The notes beneath the pieces are model-generated. The model worked only from the letters and a program-made list of their open reading frames with translations. It did no database searches and had not been told where the DNA came from. From Desulfotomaculum sp. (GTDB lineage Bacteria > Bacillota > Desulfotomaculia > Desulfotomaculales > Nap2-2B): DNA of 7,985 nucleotides. Positions 7,828 through 7,985 of the stretch are shown in pieces. The position numbers and the translations under genes are program-made. The DNA lies in assembly GCA_003445555.1 (NCBI GenBank), contig DMDI01000232.1, positions 1 through 7,985 on the forward strand, written 5' to 3'. Numbering within the stretch: position 1 is the stretch's first letter; each line of letters opens with the position of its first letter.

Positions 7828-7985
7828 GTGCCTTTTGACGGGCTTGTTTTAGACGCGGTAAAAAAAGCGTTAATTGACGGGGCGTTAAATTTAACCCCCT
7901 TATTGGGCAGCCGCATTGACCGGACATACCAGTCTGCTCCTTTGGAGCTAAACGTTATCTTGCGCCAGCCGGGAAAACGGTACCG
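7828..7985 (+). CDS. rqcH: RqcH/NFACT-family ribosome quality control protein (N-terminal part)
   Basis: The first 53 codons are visible; the gene runs off the right edge (full family length about 570). The start PFDGLVLDAVKKAL and the following LLGSRIDRTYQ and LELNVILRQPGKRYR are the opening of the NFACT-N domain of RqcH (formerly fibronectin-binding protein FbpA/YloA). In Bacillus, RqcH binds stalled 50S subunits with peptidyl-tRNA and recruits tRNA-Ala to add alanine tails. The GTG start has GGGAG (7814-7818) 9 nt upstream and matches the family start M-x-F-D-G. Relative to B. subtilis RqcH as I recall it, the distance from FDG to G-S/G-R is about 6 residues longer. The extra segment D-G-A-L-N-L-T-P is encoded by a copy of the upstream palindromic repeat. 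It is divergent from the ATPase gene. Confidence 0.88.
   Translation, partial: MPFDGLVLDAVKKALIDGALNLTPLLGSRIDRTYQSAPLELNVILRQPGKRY
7880..7903. repeat. Copy of the palindromic repeat inside the rqcH coding sequence
   Basis: Positions 7880-7895 match 7643-7658 exactly over 16 bp, and the aligned 24 bp differ at 3 positions. The copy is an imperfect palindrome (GGGCGTTAAA then TTTAACCCCC) and is read in frame as codons 18-25 of rqcH. Confidence 0.85.

Overview
The window looks like chromosomal DNA of a Gram-positive anaerobe-type Firmicute, most likely class Clostridia in the broad sense (Moorella, Desulfotomaculum or Peptococcaceae-like). The reasons are a Moorella-type LL-diaminopimelate aminotransferase, a RemA/DUF370 gene, strong GGAGG-type ribosome binding sites, frequent GTG/TTG starts, and a gene neighbourhood matching the Bacillus yloA-yloB-yloC-remA-gmk block. 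The taxon is inferred from gene content, not from a marker search.

Layout. A minus-strand gene train fills about 7516 down to 70, in transcription order: a P-type Ca2+-ATPase (yloB-like), dapF, dapL, an aspartate aminotransferase (aspB-like), yicC (yloC) and remA. The first bases of a probable gmk lie at the left edge. Gaps are 19 to 86 nt and I see no convincing terminator between genes, so an operon is likely. On the right, a 311-bp divergent intergenic region (7517-7827) separates the ATPase from rqcH (NFACT family, yloA-like), which reads rightward and is cut by the window end. This region holds a near-consensus extended -10 promoter for rqcH, a 20-bp perfect palindrome at the predicted transcription start, and a leader of about 190 nt that can be drawn as nested helices.

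Function. dapL and dapF carry out the last two steps to meso-diaminopimelate (tetrahydrodipicolinate to LL-DAP to meso-DAP) for peptidoglycan and lysine, and the adjacent class I aminotransferase probably handles aspartate/glutamate nitrogen. They sit inside an otherwise housekeeping block (ion pump, YicC RNase, RemA DNA-binding regulator, guanylate kinase, ribosome rescue factor).

The least ordinary signals are small sequence insertions in conserved genes. A 7-bp tandem repeat (TTCGAGG) is translated in frame inside dapF as about 12 extra residues. A palindromic repeat found in the rqcH promoter region has a 16-bp exact copy inside the rqcH coding sequence, where the protein seems about 6 residues longer than its relatives. 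I found no CRISPR array, prophage, toxin-antitoxin, intact insertion sequence or defence-like cluster; most of the window is ordinary core genome.
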